IMG/VR virus record: IMGVR_UViG_3300042371_000726
Coordinates: 1 to 25,065 of that record
DNA: 25,065 nt
Reading direction: 5' to 3' (one strand)
Source of the DNA: a virus
Positions 6,957 to 13,326 of this stretch are shown here, one piece after another (the stretch's first letter is position 1; each line of letters starts with the position of its first letter). The notes below the pieces were generated by a model that was not told the DNA's origin, searched no databases, and saw only the letters and a program-made list of their open reading frames with translations. The position numbers and the translations under genes were made by a program.

Positions 6957-8335
6957 GCCACTGCCTCCTTCCGGCTTGATAGCCGAGCCATAACGGATGA
7001 AACGACGTCGCTCTTTGTCGTGAGTGCCCGATACACGGCCTCGTCAATCGTGTCGCGGGCAACAAGGTGGTAGTAGTGGCAGCAAGCGGACTCCTGGCCC
7101 GGCCTGCGGAGCCGCCGCAGTGCCTGCTCATAGATGCCCGGCGACCAATCGACCGAGTAGAAGACGGCGTGAGCAGACCGCGTCAGGTCGATCCCCTCCG
7201 CACCAGCACGAATCTGAACGCCGAGAACGTCGCTGTTCCCTGCCTTCCATGCAGCAAGAGTCTTTTCGCGGCCACTGACCTCGCTGTATCGCCTTCCCGT
7301 CTCCCGGCACAGTGCCTCAATCTCACGGGCATCGGACGAGAAGACGTAGAACACCACCAGCGGCTCTGCTCGGTCGAAGTCATCCAGCCAATCCCGAAGC
7401 GCTGCTCGCTTCGCCGGCATCCCGTCGATCAGCGATGCCGCTTCGGCCTCATCCACGCGGGCATATCCGCTCGTCGCCTGCCGCAGCCGGATCGTTCGGG
7501 CTAGTGCATTTGCACAGGTTACGAAGCCCGAGGACACCTCGGCCACCAACTCACGCTCCAACTCCTTGTAGAAACGCATCGTCTGCGGCGAGAGGTCAAC
7601 GGCGATCCGCTGGTGCGTCTCTTCTGGCAGATCAAGGACATCCTCGGTCGCCACCTTCCACACCCAAGGGTCCGTGATCTCAGCGAACTCCTCCTGCCGG
7701 ATGTATCGCTTCACCTGGGACGGGAACATCGGGTTGACCTCGGCAAACCGCGACCGACAGCGGACGTATGACGGCCCGAAGACTTCGGGCTTGACGAAGC
7801 GGAACTGCCCGAACATATCCAGCGGACCATTCGGCATCGGCGTCCCCGTCAGGGCGAGCCGTCGAGCCGATTGATTCTTCGCAGCCAGTGCCGCAAGCCA
7901 CTTGCTCGCCCTTCCGGTCGGTGACTTTGCCCGATGAGACTCATCAAGGATGATCCATGACCACGGCATGGAAGCGATGGCCTTGCCCAAATCGCCCTGC
8001 CAGACGGCGTCGTAGTTGGCGATCACCACAAGCGGTGTCGCCCCAGCCACCGTGACCGCCTGCTTGAGCCGTTCCGCCCTCTTCTTGGTGGCTCCCTGCG
8101 TCAGCAGCAGCGGCCTCGCTGGCCTACCCAGCACACCGCTCGCCATCAACGCACAAAGGGTCTTGCCGCCACCCATGCCGATCGCTGCCATCGCCCCCGG
8201 CTTGTCTCCAAGCCACTCAACGAACCGCGTCTGATGCTGCCTCGGCTCGTAGCCCCCGGCCGATGCCCGCTCGACCGCCTCACTCCACCATTCACCAACG
8301 GCCTGCGGAGTGACCACAAGGATGTTCTTGCTCAT
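6953..8335 (-). CDS. SNF2/DEAD-type helicase, 460 aa
   Basis: Superfamily 2 motifs are clear: the PRQHQ entry motif (31-35), Walker A GMGGGKT (53-59), DESH Walker B (131-134), TGTP motif III (163-166), and a C-terminal lobe with QIRAGAEGIDLT and the arginine-finger motif EQALRRLRRPGQ. The last is typical of the SNF2 branch. Phage proteins of this size act as ATP-driven DNA translocases or helicases in replication and recombination. The ATG overlaps the previous stop (ATGA). It is at the head of a coupled string that ends with the coiled-coil gene. Confidence 0.92.
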   Translation of the reverse strand: MSKNILVVTPQAVGEWWSEAVERASAGGYEPRQHQTRFVEWLGDKPGAMAAIGMGGGKTLCALMASGVLGRPARPLLLTQGATKKRAERLKQAVTVAGATPLVVIANYDAVWQGDLGKAIASMPWSWIILDESHRAKSPTGRASKWLAALAAKNQSARRLALTGTPMPNGPLDMFGQFRFVKPEVFGPSYVRCRSRFAEVNPMFPSQVKRYIRQEEFAEITDPWVWKVATEDVLDLPEETHQRIAVDLSPQTMRFYKELERELVAEVSSGFVTCANALARTIRLRQATSGYARVDEAEAASLIDGMPAKRAALRDWLDDFDRAEPLVVFYVFSSDAREIEALCRETGRRYSEVSGREKTLAAWKAGNSDVLGVQIRAGAEGIDLTRSAHAVFYSVDWSPGIYEQALRRLRRPGQESACCHYYHLVARDTIDEAVYRALTTKSDVVSSVMARLSSRKEAVA

Positions 8336-8655
8336 GGACGATCCTCCGCAAGCTCCAGCAGCTTGCCGTCAACGTCCTCGCGGTTCTCCTCGACGTAGTT
8401 CTCGACCATCTCCTTCGCACGATTCCAGACCGCGAGCGTGAAGTCTGCCGTCCCTGGCTTCTTGGATGACAAGCACAGCAGTCGCCAGTCGAGCAGTTCC
8501 ACTTCGTCAGGGGTCGGGGGCCAGCCGTCGCCGTTTGAGTCACGCCGACAGCCGGGATCGCCGGCATGGACGATGAACTCGACCTCGACATGGAGCGTGG
8601 CGAAGCCTCGGCCAAGCTCATCGTTCTCGTCAGGGATCTCGATGGTGAGTTTCAT
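8332..8655 (-). CDS. Hypothetical protein, 107 aa
   Basis: Both ends are ATGA overlaps with neighbours, and GGAGG stands 7 bases before the ATG. The N-terminus is a beta-strand pair (MKLTIEIPDEN, FATLHVEVEFIVHAGDPGC) and the C-terminus an acidic helix (AKEMVENYVEENREDVDGK). The protein is strongly acidic. I recognise no family. The coupling to the SNF2 helicase suggests an accessory role or a DNA-mimic-like role, the latter only because of its charge. Confidence 0.75.
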   Translation of the reverse strand: MKLTIEIPDENDELGRGFATLHVEVEFIVHAGDPGCRRDSNGDGWPPTPDEVELLDWRLLCLSSKKPGTADFTLAVWNRAKEMVENYVEENREDVDGKLLELAEDRP

Positions 8656-9050
8656 GGCCCCACCTCCTCGGCGTTGGCGGCGACGATCTCAGCCTTGATC
8701 GCCTCCAACTGCCGGTCGATCGCATCGCGGTATTGCGTCAGCTTCTCGCAGGCTTTCGCCAGAGCCTCGTTGCGGGTGTTGTAGGTGTTGTGATCGACCG
8801 TCCGCAGGAACACTTGGCCGAGTCCACCACTGTGGCGGCAGACCGCGACGTTCCCCGGAAGTCGACCGAGGCACTCGTACGCTGAAATCCAATACTGGCA
8901 ACCAGTCTTATCGTCGCACCTGTCATGAATGAACATGGTGTAGATGTGAGAGCCATCGGGGATCGGCGTTCCGTAGGTCTCAATCATCCCCGCGATAGCT
9001 GCCGCTGCCTCGGCGTCTCCGGTCATCGTCTCTGTTGATGCTTGGTCCAT
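8652..9050 (-). CDS. Hypothetical protein, 132 aa
   Basis: The start at 9050 has AAGGA 7 bases upstream; the longer frame would run into the stem-loop at 9104-9144. The central part has four cysteines (DRCDDKTGCQYWISAYECLG, then VAVCRHSGG), possibly metal-binding. The C-terminal part is a long helix (LTQYRDAIDRQLEAIKAEIV). It opens the operon behind the strong stem-loop. No family recognised. Confidence 0.75.
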   Translation of the reverse strand: MDQASTETMTGDAEAAAAIAGMIETYGTPIPDGSHIYTMFIHDRCDDKTGCQYWISAYECLGRLPGNVAVCRHSGGLGQVFLRTVDHNTYNTRNEALAKACEKLTQYRDAIDRQLEAIKAEIVAANAEEVGP

Positions 9051-9103
9051 AGCGCGTTCCTTGCTGTGAGAGGGGGGAAGAGAATCCGTTCCTGAAAAGA
9101 AGT

Positions 9104-9144
9104 GCCGGGGGGCAGGGGGAAACGGAGAAACCCTGCCCCCCGGC
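9104..9144 (-). terminator. 14-bp stem-loop with anti-RBS loop
   Basis: GCCGGGGGGCAGGG and its exact complement enclose a 13-base loop, TTTCTCCGTTTCC on the transcribed strand. It lies 16 bases after the stop of the DUF932 gene and is followed by CACTTCTTTTC, a short pyrimidine-rich tail, so it is a plausible Rho-independent terminator or processing end. The loop is exactly complementary to GGAAACGGAGAAA, and so to the AAACGGAGA ribosome binding site used in front of several genes of this phage, including DUF932 itself. Confidence 0.7.
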
Positions 9145-9160
9145 AACAGACAGCGGGGGA

Positions 9161-10051
9161 CTAGACCGCCATCTCCAACGCAATCCGCTCGGCACGGCGA
9201 ACCGCACCGTCACGGAGCGAACGGATCACACGCCCCATCTCGTCGGGCCGACGCTGACGGGACGCCTCATGCTGCACGAACCCCTGGACGGCATTGAATG
9301 CCTCCCAGGCAGACACCTGAAAGTCATTGCCCATCGTCGGGCGACCTGTCTTGACTCGCTCGTTCTGGAGCCTGCGGAAAATCGCCTCGGTGCGGTTCCG
9401 ATGGATCGTCGCGGCACGACCCTCATCCCGCTTCGGCTCTCCGTAGACGGCGTTCAGGAACTCGACCATCTGAACCTGACGCCCCTCCATCGACTCGATG
9501 AGTGCCGACAAGCTGCCCCACGACTCCTTGAGCGTGGAGAACTGCCCGATGAGCGTGTCCATCTCGCTGCGGAGTCCGCCGGTATGCCAGATCGAAACCG
9601 TCGTGCCCTTGGTCTGCCGCATGATGTGCATATTGGAACAGGCATCACGCCAGTACCCCATCGAAGCCCTGAATGCCTGACCGCCGTACCCCGCGTTGAT
9701 GATCACGCGAGGGAAGACGTTGTCGGCGGTGCCGTAGACAGCCTTGCGATGCTCGACCGTGGGCTGGATGGAGACGAAGTGACCGTTGCGGAATCCGCAC
9801 TGGACGTCGGCTACACCGTCGAAGGCAGCGGACGCGGCCTCCACCAGAGCGAGGACATCGTCGGTGGTGTGCGGGACGTACCGCTGGCTCACGCTGCCTT
9901 GACCGACAACGTCATGCGTGTCGGAGCGGAACAGGGCGTACCACGGTGTCCGCATCCCCTCGGGGCCAGCCAGCGGGAAGCGGTCCACGCTGAAATCGAA
10001 CGCTGACTTCACCTTGCTCACAACCGAGTTGTCCATCGTCGCGATGCTCAT
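9161..10051 (-). CDS. DUF932 family protein, 296 aa
   Basis: The pattern across the protein (GMRTPWYALFRSDTHDVVGQ, then VSQRYVPHTTDDVLALVEAA, PRVIINAGYGGQAF and SIWHTGG) fits the DUF932 / phage-plasmid-like protein family, which is widespread in phages and plasmids. Its biochemical role is not established as far as I know; links to DNA metabolism are inferred from context. The ATG is behind AAAACGGAGAAC with 8-base spacing, the phage's characteristic start signal. A strong stem-loop follows. It is probably one of the most highly translated early genes. Confidence 0.85.
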   Translation of the reverse strand: MSIATMDNSVVSKVKSAFDFSVDRFPLAGPEGMRTPWYALFRSDTHDVVGQGSVSQRYVPHTTDDVLALVEAASAAFDGVADVQCGFRNGHFVSIQPTVEHRKAVYGTADNVFPRVIINAGYGGQAFRASMGYWRDACSNMHIMRQTKGTTVSIWHTGGLRSEMDTLIGQFSTLKESWGSLSALIESMEGRQVQMVEFLNAVYGEPKRDEGRAATIHRNRTEAIFRRLQNERVKTGRPTMGNDFQVSAWEAFNAVQGFVQHEASRQRRPDEMGRVIRSLRDGAVRRAERIALEMAV

Positions 10052-10084
10052 GATCTGTTCTCCGTTTTCTGAGTAGTGTTTCCA

Positions 10085-10098
10085 AGCCTAAACAATCA
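10085..10098 (-). repeat. Intergenic stop-codon element, copy 2
   Basis: Minus strand TGATTGTTTAGGCT. The TGA at its head is in frame with the upstream 93-aa gene but lies 17 codons beyond that gene's actual stop. In two other copies (10751-10764 and 14604-14618) the stop that begins the element is the real gene end. Confidence 0.55.
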
Positions 10099-10149
10099 GT
10101 CCAGCGTCCCGGCCAACGCGGCCGCAACGCAAGTCATCGAATCCCGAAA

Positions 10150-10431
10150 TCAGCCGATTCTGCTGGCGATCTGCTCCGCTTTCGTCAGGAGCGTGAGCAG
10201 AGATGCCGCGTCACTTGCAAGCGAGCGAAGTTCCTCATGGGCTTCGTCTGGCGTCATCTCATTTCCCTTCACGTCGTCTTCCACGATGCCGCATGACATA
10301 TGAATCCTCATGCTTCGCAGTGCGCAGTCGAGTTGCTTTCTGATGACGCCAATCATCGTCGCGGTTGTTCTGGTCTGGTCGGCCAGGAGTCGGACAGAAA
10401 GCTGGTCGTGCTTCTGCTTTGTCGCGGTCAT
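10150..10431 (-). CDS. Small helical protein, 93 aa, possibly truncated
   Basis: Two in-frame ATGs (10437 and 10431) follow AAAACGGAACC. I prefer 10431 because its 8-base spacing from GGAA matches the other genes with this signal. The protein is helical (LLADQTRTTATMIGVIRKQL and LASDAASLLTLLTKAEQIAS) and ends RIG. Beyond its TGA the frame stays open for 17 more codons to a second TGA that heads a conserved intergenic element, so the present stop may be a recent nonsense mutation. No family recognised. Confidence 0.7.
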   Translation of the reverse strand: MTATKQKHDQLSVRLLADQTRTTATMIGVIRKQLDCALRSMRIHMSCGIVEDDVKGNEMTPDEAHEELRSLASDAASLLTLLTKAEQIASRIG

Positions 10432-10462
10432 GGTCATGGTTCCGTTTTGAAAAGGGTTGGGG

Positions 10463-10475
10463 AGTCCGAACAATC
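10463..10475 (-). repeat. Intergenic stop-codon element, copy 3
   Basis: Minus strand GATTGTTCGGACT, three bases after the TGA of the 80-aa gene and followed by a short CCCCAACCCTTTTC stretch and the AAACGGAA start signal. It matches copy 4 almost exactly through ATTGTTCGGACTCCC. Confidence 0.6.
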
Positions 10476-10477
10476 GG

Positions 10478-10720
10478 TCAGGAAGGGATCTGCGTCACGC
10501 GAATCGTCTCGCCCGTCCAGGGGTTGATGCACTCTTCGCGGTGCAGCCCCTCCTGCTCACGGATCACGGCACACAGGTCTTCGATCAACGTCAGGACGTT
10601 GTCTACGTTCTTCGGGTTGTCGCCTACCTTCGTCTGGAGTCGCGTCTTCAGGTCATCGCGGCCAAGCGACCGGATCGCGTCCTGAATCTTCTTGAAGTCC
10701 ATCTTGGAAGCAGGGGTCAT
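10478..10720 (-). CDS. Small hypothetical protein, 80 aa
   Basis: The ATG at 10720 has AACGGAGA with 7-base spacing. The protein is charged and helical (MDFKKIQDAIRSLGRDDLKT, DNVLTLIEDLCAVIREQEGL) with a polar tail containing INPWTGETIRV. No family recognised. It lies between two copies of the intergenic element, as the second gene after promoter P2. Confidence 0.75.
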   Translation of the reverse strand: MTPASKMDFKKIQDAIRSLGRDDLKTRLQTKVGDNPKNVDNVLTLIEDLCAVIREQEGLHREECINPWTGETIRVTQIPS

Positions 10721-10750
10721 CGCAAGTCTCCGTTGGAAAGGGTGTTAGGG

Positions 10751-10764
10751 AGTCCGAACAATCA
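10751..10764 (-). repeat. Intergenic stop-codon element, copy 4
   Basis: Minus strand TGATTGTTCGGACT. Its first three bases are the actual stop codon of the 80-aa gene that follows P2. The next gene starts about 30 bases downstream behind AACGGAGA. Confidence 0.6.
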
Positions 10765-11004
10765 GCCGCGAAACGGAACCGTCGCCTTGCCGCTACGGTT
10801 GATAGTGCAGCGGGTCTTGCTACCCCACTTGCGGAACCCGTCATTCACGAAATCGCAGAGGCTCTGCTCGATAGCGGCCGCACGATCAGCGGCCTCACGG
10901 CAGGCCGTCTCGACTTCGTGCCGGTTAAACTCCTCGGCCGTCATTCCGGTGGCCTTGCGGGCAGCGATTCGGGCAGCAATGCGAGCCTTCGTTGCGTCGT
11001 CCAT
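10762..11004 (-). CDS. Small basic protein, first gene after P2, 80 aa
   Basis: The ATG at 11004 is behind AAAACGGAGACAAGAAA (8-base spacing); a longer frame would run back through promoter P2 and is not real. The N-terminus is an Ala/Arg-rich helix (MDDATKARIAARIAARKATG), the middle has one Cys and acidic residues, and the C-terminus is a basic beta-like tail (SKTRCTINRSGKATVPFRG). It is the promoter-proximal gene, so probably made early and in quantity. Possibly nucleic-acid binding; no family recognised. Confidence 0.75.
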   Translation of the reverse strand: MDDATKARIAARIAARKATGMTAEEFNRHEVETACREAADRAAAIEQSLCDFVNDGFRKWGSKTRCTINRSGKATVPFRG

Positions 11005-11051
11005 TTTCTTGTCTCCGTTTTTAAGAACCCCCCGAGGCGTCCGCCCCGGTA

Positions 11052-11100
11052 TGACCCTAATATACACTATCGGCAAACGGTGTCAATAGCCTATAGAAAT
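11052..11100 (-). promoter_or_regulatory. Promoter P2, sigma70-like, duplicate of P1
   Basis: The -35 box TTGACA (11086-11081) and -10 box TATATT (11064-11059) are 16 bp apart. Directly upstream is AAAAATTATTTCTATAGGCTA, an A/T tract like an UP element. Transcription should start near 11052, giving a leader of about 48 bases with a small hairpin (CCGGGGC/GCCTCGG) and the AAACGGAGA start signal. P1 shares the block AGGGAAAA...CTATAG-CTATTGACAC and the CCGATAG spacer sequence. Confidence 0.85.
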
Positions 11101-11242
11101 AATTTTTCCCTCCCGTTTTGCTCTCGTTTTTCAGGGTTTTGCCGTTTTTGCCCCCCGGCCCCCCCCCGGCCCCCGGCCGGTTTTGGGCCCCCGGCCGGTC
11201 CCCCCGGCCCCACAGCGGGCCAGCCGGGGGCCGGGCAGGCGG
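11101..11242 (-). other. G-rich, repeat-bearing non-coding tract
   Basis: No gene is supported here. On the minus strand it is made of G-runs (up to nine) with two perfect 14-bp direct repeats: GGCCCCCGGCCGGT (plus strand) at 11168-11181 and 11186-11199, and CCCCCCGGCCCCAC at 11200-11213 and 11255-11268. The second copy of the latter falls just beyond this tract, inside the 46-aa gene. The G-runs could form G-quadruplexes. The tract stands directly upstream of P2 and also contains CCCTGAAAAACG. Confidence 0.6.
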
Positions 11243-11383
11243 TCACGGGCCAGCCCCCCCGGCCCCACGGACCACCGCGTCAATGAACGCGGTGACCGCT
11301 CGGGCCATCGGCGTGTCGCTTCCCAACTCCTGGCCAATACGGACGAGCGTCAAGGCCATCACGATTGAGTCGATGGACTTCAT
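11243..11383 (-). CDS. Very small protein, 46 aa
   Basis: The ATG overlaps the stop of the DNA glycosylase gene (ATGA) and has an excellent GGAGG 7 bases upstream. The sequence begins MKSIDSIVMALTLVRIGQEL, continues as an amphipathic helix (DTPMARAVTAFIDAVVRG) and ends in Gly/Ala/Pro codons (GAGGAGP) where the frame enters the G-rich repeat tract. The junction is convincing; the C-terminal end may have been shaped by expansion of the repeats. No family recognised. Confidence 0.7.
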   Translation of the reverse strand: MKSIDSIVMALTLVRIGQELGSDTPMARAVTAFIDAVVRGAGGAGP

Positions 11384-11865
11384 GCCATCACCTCCTTCTC
11401 AACAGGCCAGACGTAAGACAAGTCCGATGGCTCATGCCACCCGAACTGACAGTAGTGGCCGTAGTCCTTGCGAAGCAAGTTGCTGCGATGGCTTGCGTGA
11501 AACGATTCGTAACCAAGCCAGTTCGGAAGTCGCCAGCCAAGAATGTCAGCGCGTGAAACAACGGCAGCATCGAAGATCGCTTGGCGAACCGCGACGAACT
11601 GATCGAAGAGAGTGTCTCGGTAGCCTCGGCTTCGCCATTCACAGCACATCACCATGCCGTACCCCGCAAGGGCAACCTCATGCCCTCGCCACATCCTGGC
11701 CGCTGGATGGTGCGACCACGCGGACTTCGTTGGCTGATGATCGCCAACCGGAACGCCGAGTGCGAGGAGCAGTTGTTTGGTTTCGACTCGCTGCTTGCCG
11801 AGCCGCTTTCGGTCAAGACATCGTGCCGAATGCGTGAACGATGCGTAAGGAAGAAACGTCTGCAT
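11380..11865 (-). CDS. DenV/MSMEG_6728-like pyrimidine dimer glycosylase, 161 aa
   Basis: The start MQTFLPY, then LDRKRLGKQRVE (17-28), WSHHPAARMWRG (49-60), GWRLPNWL and FHASHRSNLLRKD match the family annotated as MSMEG_6728-like or pyrimidine dimer DNA glycosylase/endonuclease V, as I remember it. Such enzymes cut UV-damaged DNA at thymine dimers; phages carry them to repair their DNA in sunlit habitats. A conserved Glu in KQRVE is a candidate catalytic residue by analogy with T4 endonuclease V. The ATG overlaps the previous stop (TGATG) with GGAGG 7 bases upstream. Family assignment is fairly safe; activity is inferred. Confidence 0.8.
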   Translation of the reverse strand: MQTFLPYASFTHSARCLDRKRLGKQRVETKQLLLALGVPVGDHQPTKSAWSHHPAARMWRGHEVALAGYGMVMCCEWRSRGYRDTLFDQFVAVRQAIFDAAVVSRADILGWRLPNWLGYESFHASHRSNLLRKDYGHYCQFGWHEPSDLSYVWPVEKEVMA

Positions 11866-12191
11866 CAGAATCCCTCCCCCAAGCTCTTTGACTGAAACCT
11901 AGCCTTGCGCACGATCACCGAACGTCTGACGATCTTTTCGTGCGACCCTGTGTCCCCGAGGAACTTGTTCAGAGACAGGTCAAGTTCATAGGCAAGCAAG
12001 TCGCCGTTATCATCCAAGGTGCCCTCGTTGCACTGCACCTTGATCACGGCCACGGACGGACGCCCTAGCTTGTCGAAGGTGTTGACCCTGGCCGTGGCCT
12101 CGATGCCGTGTTGTTTGCCTGTCGCTTGCAGCATGATCGACCGCGTATCGGGCGACGTCGCAAGCCAAGCCCCAATGCTTTTCATCGGCAT
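11865..12191 (-). CDS. Hypothetical protein, 108 aa
   Basis: The ATG is 3 bases after the previous stop with GGGG 6 bases upstream; a second ATG two codons later (12185) is also possible. The sequence is beta-rich (SVAVIKVQCNEG, AYELDLSLNKFLGDT), with a basic C-terminus (KIVRRSVIVRKARFQSKSLG). No family recognised. It precedes the DNA glycosylase and overlaps it by one base, so the two are made together. Confidence 0.7.
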   Translation of the reverse strand: MPMKSIGAWLATSPDTRSIMLQATGKQHGIEATARVNTFDKLGRPSVAVIKVQCNEGTLDDNGDLLAYELDLSLNKFLGDTGSHEKIVRRSVIVRKARFQSKSLGEGF

Positions 12192-12194
12192 GGT

Positions 12195-12440
12195 TCACCC
12201 CACCTTCGCGTTGACGTTGAGCCACCCGACGAACGCAACCTTCGGCCGGGGGACTTCCACGGCCCTGACCTCTTCGCTGTCCTGAAGCCCCAGCTTCTTG
12301 AGCTTTCGCTGAGCCTTGGCGAACGTCGTGAACCACTCCTGAACAACACCAGACGGCGTGTCTTCTTCGTGGTACGTGATCCCGTAGATCACATGGCATC
12401 GCACCGCTCTGGCCTTCTTGACCTTTGCTTTTGGTTCCAT
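12195..12440 (-). CDS. Hypothetical protein, 81 aa
   Basis: The ATG at 12440 shares a base with the previous stop (TGATG), behind AAAGGCAGTGAAG. The N-terminus is strongly basic (MEPKAKVKKARAVRCHVIY), followed by a beta-like segment with YGITYHEEDTPSGVVQEWF and a helix with KAQRKLKKLGLQ. No family recognised. The basic N-terminus could bind nucleic acid. Confidence 0.7.
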   Translation of the reverse strand: MEPKAKVKKARAVRCHVIYGITYHEEDTPSGVVQEWFTTFAKAQRKLKKLGLQDSEEVRAVEVPRPKVAFVGWLNVNAKVG

Positions 12441-13087
12441 CACTTCACTGCCTTTCGTTGAATGTGTTTCCTTGCCGCCGCAATCAAGTCTTTTCGCCGC
12501 CTCTTCGCCGCGTCTTTTCGCGGCACTTCCACCTTGAACTCAAACCTTGCGACCGCCCTCCCCTTGCGAACGGCGACCCGCCCGCTGTCGAGGATTGCGA
12601 CCATTTGCTCTGGTGTGTGGCACAACTCCCCCGGAGGCGGCTGCAACACCCACGCACCGCTCCCCGACCTTTCAACCGTGAGGTATTCACGCACCTCATC
12701 CACTCGCATCGCATCGTTGGGCTGCATTGAGTGGCGGTCGAGCCGGACGGCGGTCAGCACCATGCCGAGGATCGATCCGCTGAAGTAGGCCACCACGTTC
12801 ATTGGCCTGACGTACTCAGCGCTGTCGAGCAGGAACTCGCCAAGCGGATCCTCGCCGTTTTTAGCCACCCAGCGGGAGTAGTCGAGCCAGCTTGCTTTCG
12901 CTTCATCGGCTGTTGGAACGTCCTCCTGATTACACAACTCATGGTCGCCGTCCGAGTAGTTGTCGACGGTGTAGCCTGTCTCGCTTTTGGTGTCGCACCA
13001 GTAGGTGGTCTTGTGCCAGCCACCCGGCGAACCGCAATCGTTGTCGCCGCATTGCCACGCGGTTTGGACCCATATATCGCAGCACAT
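12440..13087 (-). CDS. Cysteine-rich N-terminal protein, 215 aa
   Basis: The start MCCDIWVQTAWQCGDNDCG at 13087 sits in a TGATG junction behind AAAGGCGGTGAAG. Six cysteines lie in the first 52 residues (2, 3, 13, 18, 31, 52) with one nearby His, which may form a metal site or disulfides. The middle (about 110-150) contains hydrophobic segments (VAYFSGSILGMVLTAV). The C-terminus is basic (RKDAAKRRRKDLIAAARKHI) and ends QRKAVK. The last codons also carry the ribosome binding site of the next gene. No family recognised. Confidence 0.7.
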   Translation of the reverse strand: MCCDIWVQTAWQCGDNDCGSPGGWHKTTYWCDTKSETGYTVDNYSDGDHELCNQEDVPTADEAKASWLDYSRWVAKNGEDPLGEFLLDSAEYVRPMNVVAYFSGSILGMVLTAVRLDRHSMQPNDAMRVDEVREYLTVERSGSGAWVLQPPPGELCHTPEQMVAILDSGRVAVRKGRAVARFEFKVEVPRKDAAKRRRKDLIAAARKHIQRKAVK

Positions 13088-13326
13088 CACTTCACCGCCT
13101 TTCGCTGCCGCCCGACCTTCCGAACCTTGCCCATGAACTCCTTGCCGTTGATCCACCACTCGCCGTCGCCGTCACGGTCAACGGCTGCGAGGTCGAGCGA
13201 ATCCCATTCCTGCTTGGTGTAGGCGGGACCGCCCTCGTCGTGCTGGTCGTACATCACCTTGATCCGCTCGCCGTTCGGCATCGCCAGAACGTGAGTCGCT
13301 TGCCACATGCGGCTGTCCTCGTTCAT
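13087..13326 (-). CDS. Small protein with acidic DxDGDG loop, 79 aa
   Basis: The ATG at 13326 overlaps the previous stop (ATGA) and has GGAGG 6 bases upstream; a GTG 15 bases earlier would cover that site. The middle reads DLAAVDRDGDGEWWINGKEF, reminiscent of a calcium-binding DxDxDG loop, although the glutamate is at position 14 and not 12, so a true EF-hand is doubtful. The end GRQRKAVK repeats the end of the next gene (QRKAVK). No family recognised. Confidence 0.7.
   Translation of the reverse strand: MNEDSRMWQATHVLAMPNGERIKVMYDQHDEGGPAYTKQEWDSLDLAAVDRDGDGEWWINGKEFMGKVRKVGRQRKAVK

Noticed and set aside
9269-10006. Plus-strand open frame of 245 codons
   Set aside because: Complement of the DUF932 gene; no motifs and no start signal.
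10150-10152. TGA as a sense codon (alternative code)
   Set aside because: TGA is the stop in the majority of overlapping junctions here; recoding would fuse many genes.
11131-11337. Minus-strand frame of 68 codons in the G-rich tract
   Set aside because: Gly/Arg/Pro repeats from the repeat tract; the 46-aa gene in another frame has a clear start and coupling.
13087-13326. EF-hand in the 79-aa protein
   Set aside because: DRDGDGEWWINGKE has the first half of the pattern, but the glutamate is at position 14 and not 12.
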